From: Nocardia asteroides
GTDB lineage: Bacteria > Actinomycetota > Actinomycetes > Mycobacteriales > Mycobacteriaceae
DNA: 64,000 bases
Reading direction: 5' to 3'
NCBI GenBank assembly: GCA_019930625.1
Contig: CP082844.1
Span: 2,852,001 to 2,916,000, forward strand
The position numbers were made by a program, and so were the translations under genes. Positions 17,766-26,785 of this stretch are shown here, piece after piece. The notes below the pieces were generated by a model. It was not told the DNA's origin. It saw only the letters and a list, made by a program, of their open reading frames with translations, and made no database searches. Every line of letters starts with the position of its first letter. Position 1 is the first letter of the stretch.

Positions 17766-18002
17766 TCAGATCTTCTCGCCGCGAGCCCGCAGCCGGGCCA
17801 CCACGGCCTCGATGCCGTCCCGGTCGATGGTCTTGATGCCCTTGGCGGAGACGGTCAGCGTGACGCGCCGGCCTTCGCTGGGCAGGTAGTAGGTCTTGCG
17901 CTGGACGTTGGGGTTCCAGCGGCGGCTGGTCCGCTTGTGCGAGTGCGACACGGACTTGCCGAACCCGGGCTTGCGCCCGGTGACCTGGCAGTGGGCCGAC
18001 AT
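17766..18002 (-). CDS. rpmB2: 50S ribosomal protein L28, C-minus paralogue
   Basis: A 78-residue L28 ([20 protein letters not shown] ... [18 protein letters not shown]). Only one Cys (residue 5) remains of the CxxC pairs of the zinc-binding form. It is the first gene of the leftward C-minus operon, with a Zur-like box 20 bases upstream of its start. The divergent gene across 102 bases is the MRF homologue. Confidence 0.95.
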   Translation of the reverse strand: MSAHCQVTGRKPGFGKSVSHSHKRTSRRWNPNVQRKTYYLPSEGRRVTLTVSAKGIKTIDRDGIEAVVARLRARGEKI

Positions 18003-18021
18003 GCGGACTCCCTCCAGTAGT

Positions 18022-18036
18022 TGACAATCGTTTTAG
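18022..18036. promoter_or_regulatory. Zur-like box 1 (rpmB side)
   Basis: TGACAATCGTTTTAG is an imperfect inverted repeat similar to the actinobacterial Zur operator TGAAAATSATTTTCA (four mismatches). It lies in the 102-base gap between divergent rpmB and the MRF gene, close to rpmB. Confidence 0.55.
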
Positions 18037-18076
18037 ACAATGACTGCCGGACAATGTACCGTTGCCCAACAGCAAA

Positions 18077-18092
18077 TGAAAATCGTTACTGA
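18077..18092. promoter_or_regulatory. Zur-like box 2 (MRF side)
   Basis: TGAAAATCGTTACTGA matches the left half of the Zur consensus perfectly (TGAAAAT) and the right half partly. It sits 12 bases before the GTG of the MRF gene and overlaps the area of its ribosome-binding site (AAAGGGG). Confidence 0.6.
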
Positions 18093-18104
18093 AAGGGGTT
18101 CTCG

Positions 18105-19457
18105 GTGGCCGCGGCAGATTCCCCCCTGGTCCCACCCGCGCCCGACCGCAGGACACCCGTGGTGCTGCTCGCCGGTTTCGCCGGACTCGCCGCCGCGGGC
18201 GTGGATCGCGCGGCCGCGGTGCTCGGCATGGCTGCGGGCACCGTCGTGGTCCGCCACGATCTGGCCCAGCTGCGGGAGGGCATCGTGCATCGCACGGTGC
18301 GAACCGCGACGCGGGAAACCTCGGCCGTGCTCGAGCTCGCGCACGGCTGTGTCTCCTGCACGCTGCGCATGGATCTGCTCCCGCTGCTGTGCACGCTGGC
18401 CCGACGCGAATCGGTGGACCGCATCGTGCTCGCGCTGGACCCGGCGTTCGAGGCCGAAGCCGTGTGCCACGCCATCGAGCAGGTCGTGGTCGCCGACGTG
18501 CACGGCCGCGTCGACGGACCGGCCGGGAGTGACGTACGGGTGGAGGCGGTATTGACCTGCCTGGACGCCGATCGGTGGCTGGCTGACGCGACCGGGGAGG
18601 AGACACTCGCCGAACGCGGCCTCGCCGCTGCCGACGACGACCGGACGGTGGCGCAAGTCGCGGTCGGTCAGGTCGATTTCGCCGATGCCGTCATCGCGCT
18701 CGGCGCCGCGGACGAGCACGCGGCGGTGCTCGCCGACGCATCGGCCGACCGGGGCAAGCTCGCGGCCGTACTCGCCAGGCTGGTCCCCGGCGCGCCGGTC
18801 GCCTGGGTGGACGAGCCGGGCGCGGTCACGCCCGCCCTGGTCGAAACGCTGCTCACACGCGTCCCGGCTGATTCCCGACGCGGCAGGATCTTCGACGCGC
18901 ACGCACCGCTACTGCGTGGCCGTCCGCCCCTGACCAGCGACTACGGCGTCGAACTCGTGGAGTTCGCCGCGGCGCGGCCGTTCCATCCGGTTCGCCTGCA
19001 CGAGGCGCTGGACGTGCTGTTGGACGGTGTCGTGACCGCGCGCGGGCGCATCTGGCTGGCCACCCAGCCCGACGAGGTGGTGTGGCTGGAATCCGCGGGC
19101 GGTGGCCTGCGGGTGGGCGGCGCGGGACGCTGGCTGGCCGCGATGTCGGAGGACGAGCTGGCCGAAGCGGATCCGGAGCGCCGGGCCATGGCCGCCCTGC
19201 GCTGGGACGAGCGGTTCGGGGACCGGGACATCTCGCTGTCGATCCTGGTGCACGAGGCCGACCCGGCGGAGATTCGCGAGGCATTGCACTGGGCTCTGGT
19301 GGAGGACGACGAACTGCGGCTGGTCGAGCGCGCGCCGGAGCGCGTAGCGCAGTGGGAGGACCCGTTCGGCGAATGGCACGCCGACCCGTGCGCCGACGGC
19401 GACGAGGCCGGACAGCCTGTGGAGGACGCGAAAAGCCCGAGAGGAGAAGCGAAATGA
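18105..19457 (+). CDS. mrf: MRF-like CobW-family protein (ribosome hibernation factor recruitment)
   Basis: A 450-residue member of the CobW/COG0523 group, positioned in the C-minus ribosomal protein locus. In mycobacteria the equivalent MRF binds zinc-free ribosomes and recruits the hibernation factor MPY during zinc starvation. The CobW zinc motif region reads [16 protein letters not shown]. The expected P-loop position reads [17 protein letters not shown], lacking the Lys of GxxGxGKT, so GTP binding is doubtful. The C-terminal CobW_C-like domain ([20 protein letters not shown], then [13 protein letters not shown]) is present. It starts at GTG 18105 behind AAAGGGG. The stop overlaps the ATG of rpmE2. 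Confidence 0.85.
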   Translation: MAAADSPLVPPAPDRRTPVVLLAGFAGLAAAGVDRAAAVLGMAAGTVVVRHDLAQLREGIVHRTVRTATRETSAVLELAHGCVSCTLRMDLLPLLCTLARRESVDRIVLALDPAFEAEAVCHAIEQVVVADVHGRVDGPAGSDVRVEAVLTCLDADRWLADATGEETLAERGLAAADDDRTVAQVAVGQVDFADAVIALGAADEHAAVLADASADRGKLAAVLARLVPGAPVAWVDEPGAVTPALVETLLTRVPADSRRGRIFDAHAPLLRGRPPLTSDYGVELVEFAAARPFHPVRLHEALDVLLDGVVTARGRIWLATQPDEVVWLESAGGGLRVGGAGRWLAAMSEDELAEADPERRAMAALRWDERFGDRDISLSILVHEADPAEIREALHWALVEDDELRLVERAPERVAQWEDPFGEWHADPCADGDEAGQPVEDAKSPRGEAK

Positions 19458-19714
19458 AGAAGGGGATCCATCCGGACTACCATCCGGTGATCTTCGAGGA
19501 CGCGAGCACCGGCAAGCGGTTCCTCACCCGGTCCACGGCCACCAGTGCGCGCACGGTGGAGTGGACCGACGGCAACACCTACCCGCTGTTGACGGTGGAC
19601 GTCACCGCCGACTCGCACCCGTTCTGGACCGGCGCGCACCGCGTGCTGGACACCCAGGGGCGTGTGGAGAAGTTCGAACGCAAATACGGCAAGCGCGCGC
19701 GGAAGGAGTCCTGA
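19454..19714 (+). CDS. rpmE2: 50S ribosomal protein L31 type B (zinc-free)
   Basis: An 86-residue type B L31 ([20 protein letters not shown] ... [20 protein letters not shown]). It has no Cys, unlike type A L31. The ATG overlaps the MRF stop (ATGA), giving coupled translation, and rpmF follows after one base. It belongs to the rightward arm of the Zur-type locus. Confidence 0.95.
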   Translation: MKKGIHPDYHPVIFEDASTGKRFLTRSTATSARTVEWTDGNTYPLLTVDVTADSHPFWTGAHRVLDTQGRVEKFERKYGKRARKES

Positions 19715-19715
19715 G

Positions 19716-19889
19716 ATGGCGGTACCGAAGCGGAGGATGTCGCGGTCGAACACCCGCAGCCGCCGGTCGAATTGGAAGGCCGCGCCGGTGGACCTGGTCC
19801 CGGTGACCGTCGGGGGCGTCGTGCACAAGGTGCCGCGCAGGCTGGTCGCCGCGGTGCGCCGCGGTCTGATCGACGTCGAGCGGCTGTAG
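19716..19889 (+). CDS. rpmF2: 50S ribosomal protein L32, zinc-free paralogue
   Basis: A 57-residue L32 ([20 protein letters not shown] ... [20 protein letters not shown]). The four Cys of zinc-binding L32 are absent. It starts one base after the rpmE2 stop and is the last gene of the MRF-L31-L32 arm; a hairpin follows 26 bases downstream. Confidence 0.93.
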   Translation: MAVPKRRMSRSNTRSRRSNWKAAPVDLVPVTVGGVVHKVPRRLVAAVRRGLIDVERL

Positions 19890-19915
19890 ATCGGGCGCTC
19901 GGAACCCATTGCGAC

Positions 19916-19957
19916 CGAAGCGGGGCCGACCGGAGTGATCCGGGCGGCCCCGCTTCG
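19916..19957 (+). terminator. terminator hairpin after rpmF2
   Basis: CGAAGCGGGGCCG and CGGCCCCGCTTCG form a perfect 13-pair stem, with an inner ACCGGA/TCCGGG pairing in the loop. A T-tract is absent. Confidence 0.75.
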
Positions 19958-20541
19958 TCGGGCTGTGCGTCGGCCGACCGTGCCGGCGACGGCGCGAGGG
20001 CTACGGTGATCCAATGCATTCGGCAGCGGCCGGACCGGCGATCACCATCGAGCGCGACCGGGATGGTTGCGCGGACTAATTCGATCGACCGCGGTGTTCA
20101 GCGCCGCGCGCGAGTCGGTGCACGATAACTGTCGGGTTGCTGGTGACCGTCCTCGGGCGCTGGATACTGGTCGATTGTCCGGAAATGGCTATCGAAGCGC
20201 TCCGGAACAGGGATACGCGGCCGTCGCTCGCTGCATCGGCTATCTTTTGGCTATCAAAGTGTCCGGCATCACGTCGCACTATTGCGCCCGGCTCGATTGC
20301 GATCGGATAGCCACACGGCGAAATGCATACTGACGGTAGGTTTTTGGTCGGCAGAAAAGTCCGCCGAAAATGATGCGCGCGCAGCCGGATGCCGGTACCC
20401 TCGTCCTCGAGGGCGGGTTCTCCTGGTTTTCAGGAGAACCCGTCCATCGCCAATTCCGGGGCCGTCGCGCCGGTCCCGATCTCTCGTCGCACTCTCGCCC
20501 TGCCGGAGTGCCCGCACCAGGACGCTGCGCCGCTGTGCGAC
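19958..20541. other. 584-base region without a recognisable gene
   Basis: It holds a 21-codon ATG frame at 20013 (MHSAAAGPAITIERD...) that stops early and may be a gene stub, a section of lower GC at about 20150-20360, and the hairpin at 20411-20445. Longer frames that cross it are shadows of the downstream minus-strand gene. Confidence 0.5.
20411..20445. terminator. hairpin downstream of the DUF1906 gene
   Basis: GGGTTCTCCTG and CAGGAGAACCC form a perfect 11-pair stem with a 5-base loop, with flanking GGC/GTCC extension. It lies about 100 bases past the minus-strand stop, so it could terminate transcription from that side. Confidence 0.55.
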
Positions 20542-21591
20542 TCAGTTTTTCGAGGTCAGCTCCACCGCTCCGTCGCCATCACCCGGTGCGCGCCGCTCGC
20601 CGCCGTCGTTTCCCGGCAGACCGGGAAAGTCCGGCAACAGCGCCTCCAGGCGCGCCAGCTGCTCGCCGACGAGCGCGGCGGGACCCTCGATCAGCGACAG
20701 TGGCCACGGCCAGTGCCGCCCATTCCACCGCTGCACCTGTTCGGTCAGCTCGGCCGTCGTCGCCTCCAGTTCGCTGATCTCGATGCGCAATTCGCCTACT
20801 TGCGTTCGCAACTCGGTGGTTTCTCGCTCCAAGGTGGCGATACGGGCCAGCGCCGCGGCCAATCCGTCCACCAGCGTCCGATTCCGGCCGTCCGCGTCGG
20901 CGCCCAGCTGCGGCCAGCCCGACAGCCCCGGCCCCCGCAGTTGGATCTGGATGTCGCGCAGCACTTCCTCTTGTTCCGGCGTCACGTCCGGATCCTCCCG
21001 TTCGACGAAATCCCATTGGCCGAAATCGGTTGTCTCGGCCTTGTTCACGTCACAGCGCACGCCGCCGACCGTCGCTTGGCGCCGCGTCTGATGGATGGCG
21101 CGTCTGGTTTCCACGTTCGCGCCGGACCAGGCGTCGGTCTGCCATGCCCAGGTCGCGTATCCGGCGTCCAGTGCCCGGCTGACCGCCCAGTACCCTCCGT
21201 AGATTCCGACGTTCGGCCGGCCGAGCACGGTCGCGACGCCGTCCAGATAGGCGTTGACGCGCAACTGGTCGTGCGGCGAAACGTCGAAATCCGCGGAGAA
21301 ATAGATCGGCCGGTCCACCCGCCCACCGCAGCGAAGCACCTGCGCGAGGCCCGCGCGCGCGTCCACGATGCCCGCGCCGTAGCCATCCAGCATCCGCGCG
21401 GCCGTGGTCTCCCATTTCGACACGATCGAGACGTCGTGCGTCCGCAGATCGTTCGCCTCGGCCGGGGTGAGCAGCTTGCCAGGGAGGCTCGGACCGCCCT
21501 CGGACAGATACCGCACAACGAAGTCGAACCCCGCCGCCCGAATCGCCGCGCCCCCAGGACGTCCAGCGGCGTAGTCCAGACCGAAACGCAT
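20542..21591 (-). CDS. DUF1906 glycoside-hydrolase-like protein with C-terminal coiled coil
   Basis: A protein of about 349 residues. Residues 1-200 form a DUF1906 (Rv2525c-like) TIM-barrel domain: MRFGLDYAAGRPGGAAIRAA, FVVRYLSEGG, PIYFSADFDV, VGIYGGYWAV, and WAWQTDAWSG. Actinophage lysins and secreted actinobacterial proteins carry this fold. Residues 255-310 are a heptad-rich coiled coil (LARIATLERETTELRTQVGE). No signal peptide is evident. The start at ATG 21591 matches the domain; ATG 21660 adds 23 Pro/Arg-rich residues. A catalytic role on peptidoglycan is plausible but unproven. It lies downstream of the conservon on the same strand. Confidence 0.8.
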   Translation of the reverse strand: MRFGLDYAAGRPGGAAIRAAGFDFVVRYLSEGGPSLPGKLLTPAEANDLRTHDVSIVSKWETTAARMLDGYGAGIVDARAGLAQVLRCGGRVDRPIYFSADFDVSPHDQLRVNAYLDGVATVLGRPNVGIYGGYWAVSRALDAGYATWAWQTDAWSGANVETRRAIHQTRRQATVGGVRCDVNKAETTDFGQWDFVEREDPDVTPEQEEVLRDIQIQLRGPGLSGWPQLGADADGRNRTLVDGLAAALARIATLERETTELRTQVGELRIEISELEATTAELTEQVQRWNGRHWPWPLSLIEGPAALVGEQLARLEALLPDFPGLPGNDGGERRAPGDGDGAVELTSKN

Positions 21592-21749
21592 GGCTCCCAC
21601 TGTAAGTGGGCGGGGCGGGCGAATTCGGGGCATCGCCGAATCGGGGCCGTCCGCGGGCATCTGTCAGCGGGAAACAGTCGAAGAGTCTCGAAGACCGGAG
21701 CGAAACGGGGTGAGCGGCCGTGCGATCCGCCCCGGTCGGCGACCCAGGA

Positions 21750-22559
21750 TCAGCGAGCGGGCTCCAGCTTGGGCCTGCGCGACTTCGGTGGTCCGGCCAG
21801 CTCGCGGCGGTCCGGCGCGATCAGCACCGCGGAGATCGGCACCGTCAACGCCAGCAAGCCGATGACGAACATCGGGAACACGAAGTCGAACAACTCCACG
21901 CCGTCGGGCACCTTCGCCGCCCGGTTGACGTCGAAGTGCAACGCGGCGATCGCCGTGTAATACGTGGCGGCCACACCGACGCCGAACAGCAGCACGGTCG
22001 CGGCGCGGGCCAGCGGGAAGCGCGGCGTCTGGAACAGCCACATCGTGGCGGTCGCGGTGATCACCCCGATCACACCGGAGACGATGGCCAGCCACATCGT
22101 CACGCCGACCGCCCCCTGGATCTCGAGCGAGCCGACGCCGAGGTAGTGGGTGACGCCGATACCAAGGCCCAGCACCGCGCCGCCGGGCAGCAGCAGCGTC
22201 AGCCGCGGGGTGCGCCCGATGATCACCAGCGCCGCGAATACCGCCGCGACGGAGACCACCAAGGCCGCGATCAACCTGCCCGTGTCGTAACGCATGGCGC
22301 TACCGGGCACTTTCAGGCCCAGCATGGCCACCGAGGTGGCCAGCCACACCCCGACGCCGCCGAGCGATATCGCCGCGGAAACCAGCCACACGAGCCGGAA
22401 CTGCACCGAACGCGCGCCGTGCACGATGCAGGCGAACCCGACGACCGCGCCAAGCACCGAGATGCCCAGCGACAGCGTCACCAGCCAATAGCCGAGAGCG
22501 AACTGGTCGACGGACGTTCCGGCGCCACCGCCCGCGGCCAGCACCGCGACCTCACGCAT
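21750..22559 (-). CDS. MHYT-type integral membrane sensor protein
   Basis: A 269-residue polytopic protein with seven hydrophobic segments. Internal repeats resemble MHYT domains: the conserved M/T-H-Y positions appear as GVTHYLGV (about residue 136) and AATYYTAIAALHFD (about 198-211). MHYT domains are thought to bind copper and sense diatomic gases. No output domain is attached. It overlaps the conservon GTPase gene by 8 bases, so it is the fifth gene of that operon and may feed a membrane signal to it. A C-terminal basic tail (PPKSRRPKLEPAR) ends the protein. Confidence 0.8.
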   Translation of the reverse strand: MREVAVLAAGGGAGTSVDQFALGYWLVTLSLGISVLGAVVGFACIVHGARSVQFRLVWLVSAAISLGGVGVWLATSVAMLGLKVPGSAMRYDTGRLIAALVVSVAAVFAALVIIGRTPRLTLLLPGGAVLGLGIGVTHYLGVGSLEIQGAVGVTMWLAIVSGVIGVITATATMWLFQTPRFPLARAATVLLFGVGVAATYYTAIAALHFDVNRAAKVPDGVELFDFVFPMFVIGLLALTVPISAVLIAPDRRELAGPPKSRRPKLEPAR

Positions 22560-23229
22560 GCCGGGCGGTTCCTTCCAGTTCGCTCGCTTTCAGCTGGGCG
22601 ATAGCGTATTCGGTGACCGCGGCGAGCGCCTGGCGCACTTCGATCGCGTTGCGGGCGTCGATGTCCACGATCGGCACGCCCTCACGAACCGAAAGCGCCT
22701 CGCGCAGCTCGGCGATGGGGAAGCGCGGCGCGTCCGGGAAGCGGTTGACCGCGATCAGGAACGGCAGCTTGCGCGCCTCGAAGAAGTCGACCGCGGCGAA
22801 ACTGTCCTCCAGCCGCCGGGTATCGATCAGCACCACCGCGCCGATCGCACCGCGGATCAGGTCGTCCCACATGAACCAGAACCGCCGCTGACCAGGCGTA
22901 CCGAACAGGTATAGCACCAGGTTGCCGGGCAGGATGATCCGGCCGAAGTCCATCGCGACCGTGGTGGTCTCCTTCTCCGGCGTTTCGGCGAGATCGTCGA
23001 TGCCGTCGGAGTAACGGGTCACCATCGCCTCGGTGCGCAGCGGAACGATCTCCGACACCGCGCCGACGAACGTGGTCTTGCCCGCGCCGAAGCCGCCCGC
23101 GACGACTATCTTCGTCGAAGCGACCCGGTTTTCGAAGCCTTCGGGCCCGGGGGTGCTTCCCGGTCCGGCATTCCCACTTGGCCCGGGATGTCCACTGGGC
23201 CCCAGATTCCTATAGGGCGCGGAGTCCAC
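22552..23229 (-). CDS. conservon GTPase (CvnD-like ATP/GTP-binding protein)
   Basis: A 225-residue small GTPase-like protein. After a Pro/Gly-rich N-terminus of about 35 residues come the P-loop GGFGAGKTT, TTTVAMDFGRI (switch I), LFGTPGQRRFWFMWDDLIRG (G3) and VNRFPDAPRFP in place of NKxD. Such proteins are the D component of actinobacterial conservons, which behave like bacterial versions of receptor-coupled GTPase modules. It overlaps the DUF742 gene by 20 bases and the MHYT gene by 8. Starts further in are possible, for example at VASTKIVVAG. Confidence 0.9.
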   Translation of the reverse strand: MDSAPYRNLGPSGHPGPSGNAGPGSTPGPEGFENRVASTKIVVAGGFGAGKTTFVGAVSEIVPLRTEAMVTRYSDGIDDLAETPEKETTTVAMDFGRIILPGNLVLYLFGTPGQRRFWFMWDDLIRGAIGAVVLIDTRRLEDSFAAVDFFEARKLPFLIAVNRFPDAPRFPIAELREALSVREGVPIVDIDARNAIEVRQALAAVTEYAIAQLKASELEGTARHA

Positions 23230-23581
23230 GCAATGTCCTCTCCATCAGGGAACGGCGCTCGTCATAGCTCGCCTCTTCGGTCAGGGTCGAATGCACGCGC
23301 ATGGTGCCATCGACGACCAGGTCGCCGATCACCACTCGGACCATGCCGAGCGGCCGGTCCAGATGTGCCGCGATCTCGGCGACCGACAGCCGGTGCGTGC
23401 CGAGTCGCAGTATCTCGGTGCGGATGTCGCCGGTCGGCCAGTCGAGATGTGCAGTGTACGACAAGGTTTCGATGACTGCCTCCAACGGCAGGTCGATCGC
23501 GGGTTCGGTGCGCCCGGACGTCAGGGCGTAGGGCCGGACGCGCGTGGTCGGTCGTGGTCCGGGGCCGTATGGGTTGGACAT
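23210..23581 (-). CDS. DUF742 protein (CvnC-like)
   Basis: A 123-residue winged-helix-like protein with RVRPYALTSGRTEPAIDLPL, then RLGTHRLSVAEIAAHLDRPL, then GMVRVVIGDLVVDGTMRVHS, the typical DUF742 pattern. It is the C component of a conservon, thought to bridge the histidine kinase and GTPase. It follows the roadblock gene after 7 bases and overlaps the GTPase gene. Confidence 0.9.
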   Translation of the reverse strand: MSNPYGPGPRPTTRVRPYALTSGRTEPAIDLPLEAVIETLSYTAHLDWPTGDIRTEILRLGTHRLSVAEIAAHLDRPLGMVRVVIGDLVVDGTMRVHSTLTEEASYDERRSLMERTLRGLRAL

Positions 23582-23588
23582 CTCACGC

Positions 23589-23999
23589 TCAGACAGCGGT
23601 GCGCGCGGTCGCGGTGACCACCGACCCCACCCGATCGACCAGCAGTGCCATCTCGTAGCCGATACGGCCGATGTCGTGGGACTTGTTCGCCAGCACGGCC
23701 AGATGCGAGCCGTTGCCGACGCTCATCACCAGCAGGTAGCCGCGCTGCATCTCCACGATCGACTGCATCACCTTGCCACCGTCGAACAGGGAGGCCGCGC
23801 CCATGGAAAGGCTGGCCAGACCGGCGGTGACGGCAGCGAGCTGTTCGGCGCGGTCGCTGGGCAGATGCGGACTGGTGGCCTGCAACAAGCCATCCGCCGA
23901 CACCAGCACCGCGTGGGACACGCCGGGCACATCTCGGGTGAAGCGGGCGACCAGCCAGTTCAGATTCTCGTCCGTGGTGCTGTTGTTCGCGTTGGTCAT
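23589..23999 (-). CDS. roadblock/LC7 domain protein (CvnB-like)
   Basis: A 136-residue roadblock/LC7 protein: [60 protein letters not shown]. Such proteins act as GTPase-activating or scaffold partners of the D component. The ATG overlaps the histidine kinase stop (ATGA), so the genes are translationally coupled. Confidence 0.92.
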   Translation of the reverse strand: MTNANNSTTDENLNWLVARFTRDVPGVSHAVLVSADGLLQATSPHLPSDRAEQLAAVTAGLASLSMGAASLFDGGKVMQSIVEMQRGYLLVMSVGNGSHLAVLANKSHDIGRIGYEMALLVDRVGSVVTATARTAV

Positions 24000-26275
24000 G
24001 CAAGCCCTCCGTCGTTGTACTGCGCATTGGCCCGCCCGCTGCGGACCCCACTGAGATGCCTGGTCAGGTTGTTGCGAATTTCTTCCGGATCACGCGTTCC
24101 CGCGTCCTCCGCCGGCGCCAAACCGCCGGGCACCAGCTGGGCGCCGGGCCTGCGGATCGGCAGTCCGCCCACGGTACGCGCGGTGGTGGTCGGATGGCTT
24201 GCGTCCTCGGCGGCCATCCAGCCCGCGTCACCGGGCGAGGACCAAGTGTTCTCCGGCGATTGCGAGGTCGAGGGCTCGACCAGCCATTCCGAGACCATGC
24301 GCTGATAGATCGGGGTCGGTGAGGCGCCCGCGACCGGCTGCAACCGGGAGGAGGTCACCGTCGCGGGTTCCGGTGCCGCCTCCTGCGGCGGGTCGGCGGG
24401 TACAGCGGGCTTCCGGATCGGAAGACCGGACCGGGCGGTGGTCTGCGGTGCGGGGGGCTGGCTCGGAGCGGCCGCGGTGGGTCCGGTCGCGGGCTCATCG
24501 TCCTTGAACTCAGCCCACAGATCGGTGCGCGCCGGCTCCTGCTCCCGCTCGGCGGTCCGCTCACCCGCGGCGGGCGTCACCGGTGCGAACGGGCCGGTCG
24601 GGGTGCGGTCGTCAGCGCGCGGCGCGAGCACCGGCCACGGCTGGGTGGCCGGCTGTTCCGCCGGGTTGACCGCTCGGCCGACCGGAGTGGAGACCGTGGG
24701 CTGGTCGGGAGCGTCGGCGACGCGGATGGCCGGACGGCGCTGGGGCAAACCCGAACTCGTCACGCCGAAGCGAGCGGTGTCGCGCTGCGGCAGGCTCGGC
24801 ACCGGGACCAGGTTGCGCGGCTGCGCGCCGGTGGGCGGGGTGGCGAGCGAGGGCAGCTGATGCTCGGCCGTGATGTCGAGCGGCTTGCCCGCGGGGTCGG
24901 TGGCGTCCATCGGCGGCGCGACCAAGGCACCGGGCAGGTGCACGCTGGCTGTGATGCCCGGTTGCTGCGCCATCGTGGAGGTGCGGCGCAGGCTGACGGT
25001 GATGGTGTGGCGCTTGGCCAAGCGGCCGACGACGAACAGGCCCATGCGGCGCGCGGTCTCGACGGTGACCTCACCACCGGAGGCGAGCCGGTCGTTGGTC
25101 GTCTGCAGGTCTTCCAGGGACATGCCGAGACCGCGGTCGGTGATCTCGATCAGATAGCCGCCGTCCACCGCGCGCGACACCATGACGGTGACCGGCGTGG
25201 TCGGCGGAGAGTATCGCAGTGCGTTGTCGATCAGCTCGGCGAGCAGGTGCTCGATGTCGACGGCGGGCTCACCCGCGACGATGCCGTCGGGCACCGCGCC
25301 GATCTCGACCCGCTGGTAGTCCTCGACCTGGGAGACCGCGCTCCACAGCATGTCCGACAACGGCACCGGGTGCAGCTGGCCGCGACGCAGCGCGGTACCG
25401 GCGAGCACCAGCAGATTGTCGCCGTTGCGGCGCATGCGGGTGGCCAGATGGTCCAGGCGGAACAGGCTCTGCAGCCGGTCGGTGTCGTCCTCGTCGTGCT
25501 CGAGGTCCTCGATCAGCGCCAGCTGCTGCTCGACCAGCGATTGGCTGCGACGGGACAGGGTTTCGAACATGTTGCCGATCTGCAGGCGCAGGCGGGCCTG
25601 ATCGGCGGCGAGATTCAGCGCCTGCTCGTGGATCTCGTCCACGGCGCGGGCGAGCTGGCCGATCTCGTCGGTGGAGTGCACCGCGACCGGGGTGATCTCC
25701 GGTGTGGTGCCGCCCGCGCGCACCACGGCGAGCTCGTCGGGCAGCTTGATGTGCGCGACCTCGAGTGCGTCCCGCCGCAGGCGGCGGACCGGGACGACCA
25801 GGGTGCGCGCGACCGAGAGGGCCAGAGCCAGGCCCGCGAGCAGCATCCCGATGACGATCGTCGTCTCGCGCAGCGCACCCGTCTGCGCTTCGATGGTGCG
25901 GTCGGCCAGCGCACTGTCGATGGTGTCGATCAGCTGCGCGGTGGTCTTCTCGTAGGTGTCCGAGCTGACTTGCAGCGAGTCGAGCACGGCGGGGTTGGTC
26001 GCCGGGTCGGCGGCGTTCTGGCTGAAGGTGCCCAGACGGGTCTGCACCGCGTCCAGCAGCGGGCGCATATTGCCCGCGTAGTCCGGCAGGATCTGCGCGT
26101 ACTGGTAGATCATCGTGATCTCGGCGCCGGCGGCGACCAGCACGCGGGGCCGCACGCTCGGGTTGCGTCCGGCGTCCGGCGAGCCGATCAGCATGCGCTG
26201 CTGGGTGAGCACGCGCCGCGCGGTCTGCACCGACGCCAGCTGCAGGAAGTAGCGCTGGATGACCAGGTCGTCCAC
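23996..26275 (-). CDS. conservon sensor histidine kinase (CvnA-like), main body; upstream frame broken
   Basis: A 759-codon frame beginning at GTG 26275. It has an extracellular sensor region of about 130 residues ([20 protein letters not shown] ...), a second transmembrane segment ([20 protein letters not shown]), a HAMP-like linker with a long coiled region, a dimerisation helix ([20 protein letters not shown]) and an ATPase domain ([27 protein letters not shown]). A 250-residue Pro/Thr-rich tail with repeated GLP[IV]R.P motifs follows. The first transmembrane segment is encoded in another frame (26302-26429). One extra G in the run at about 26301 would account for the shift, so the gene is frameshifted, by mutation or sequence error. 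Confidence 0.85.
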   Translation of the reverse strand: MDDLVIQRYFLQLASVQTARRVLTQQRMLIGSPDAGRNPSVRPRVLVAAGAEITMIYQYAQILPDYAGNMRPLLDAVQTRLGTFSQNAADPATNPAVLDSLQVSSDTYEKTTAQLIDTIDSALADRTIEAQTGALRETTIVIGMLLAGLALALSVARTLVVPVRRLRRDALEVAHIKLPDELAVVRAGGTTPEITPVAVHSTDEIGQLARAVDEIHEQALNLAADQARLRLQIGNMFETLSRRSQSLVEQQLALIEDLEHDEDDTDRLQSLFRLDHLATRMRRNGDNLLVLAGTALRRGQLHPVPLSDMLWSAVSQVEDYQRVEIGAVPDGIVAGEPAVDIEHLLAELIDNALRYSPPTTPVTVMVSRAVDGGYLIEITDRGLGMSLEDLQTTNDRLASGGEVTVETARRMGLFVVGRLAKRHTITVSLRRTSTMAQQPGITASVHLPGALVAPPMDATDPAGKPLDITAEHQLPSLATPPTGAQPRNLVPVPSLPQRDTARFGVTSSGLPQRRPAIRVADAPDQPTVSTPVGRAVNPAEQPATQPWPVLAPRADDRTPTGPFAPVTPAAGERTAEREQEPARTDLWAEFKDDEPATGPTAAAPSQPPAPQTTARSGLPIRKPAVPADPPQEAAPEPATVTSSRLQPVAGASPTPIYQRMVSEWLVEPSTSQSPENTWSSPGDAGWMAAEDASHPTTTARTVGGLPIRRPGAQLVPGGLAPAEDAGTRDPEEIRNNLTRHLSGVRSGRANAQYNDGGLA

Positions 26276-26429
26276 CGACGGCGACAGCGCCAGCGCGTTC
26301 CTCGTTGTTGATTCGGAGCACGGCGAAGACGCCGGCCAGCAGCACCGGAAGCACCAGCACCACGCCGACCTTGCGGGTGACCGACCAGTTCGACAGGCTG
26401 AATTGCCAGGACCGCGGTGCAGCTTCCAT
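26276..26429 (-). pseudogene. N-terminal segment of the conservon kinase in a different frame
   Basis: From ATG 26429 the frame reads MEAAPRSWQFSLSNWSVTRK, then VGVVLVLPVLLAGVFAVL and RINNE, the usual cytoplasmic start and first transmembrane helix of these kinases. Beyond RINNE the frame becomes meaningless, while the next frame continues with [12 protein letters not shown] and the sensor domain. Removing one G from GAGGAAC (complement of about 26297-26303) restores a single protein of about 810 residues. Confidence 0.75.
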
Positions 26430-26745
26430 CCGCTTCCGTCGCCTCCGCTTCACCAGTGACCTCGGGCGCGCGTGGCTGTTCGGTATTGATTCAACCCGCA
26501 AAGAACCAACTAGAGGTCTTCTTTTTACCGCACGGAACATACCGTGCAGAGTGGTCAACGGCAATCCGGGGGAGTCGTTCTGCAAATTGCCGAATATGGC
26601 TATAGAGAACGAGTTTCGCGGTGGAATGCGTAAGGGACGCGTCAACTTCTCGCTGCGGCCATGGAAGGTGCTGGTCACCCGGGGTTGACAGGGGCGACGC
26701 GCCATGGCGGGACGCGTGCTCTGCGCACGGCGTGTCGGGAGCGCC

Positions 26746-26764
26746 CTCTCAGTTACCTCTCAGT
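26746..26764 (+). promoter_or_regulatory. MprA box before mprA
   Basis: CTCTCAGT is repeated exactly, separated by TAC (8-3-8 layout), 22 bases before the mprA ATG. MprA binds two loosely conserved 8-bp direct repeats of this kind in mycobacteria. The same layout occurs before pepD, so autoregulation is likely. Confidence 0.75.
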
Positions 26765-26785
26765 CGCTGCGGTCAAACTGGTGGC

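Noticed and set aside
20013..20078. 21-codon ATG frame (MHSAAAGPAITIERD...) after the rpmF terminator
   Set aside because: Too short to judge and without a family signature; possibly a stub, so noted only in the gap entry.
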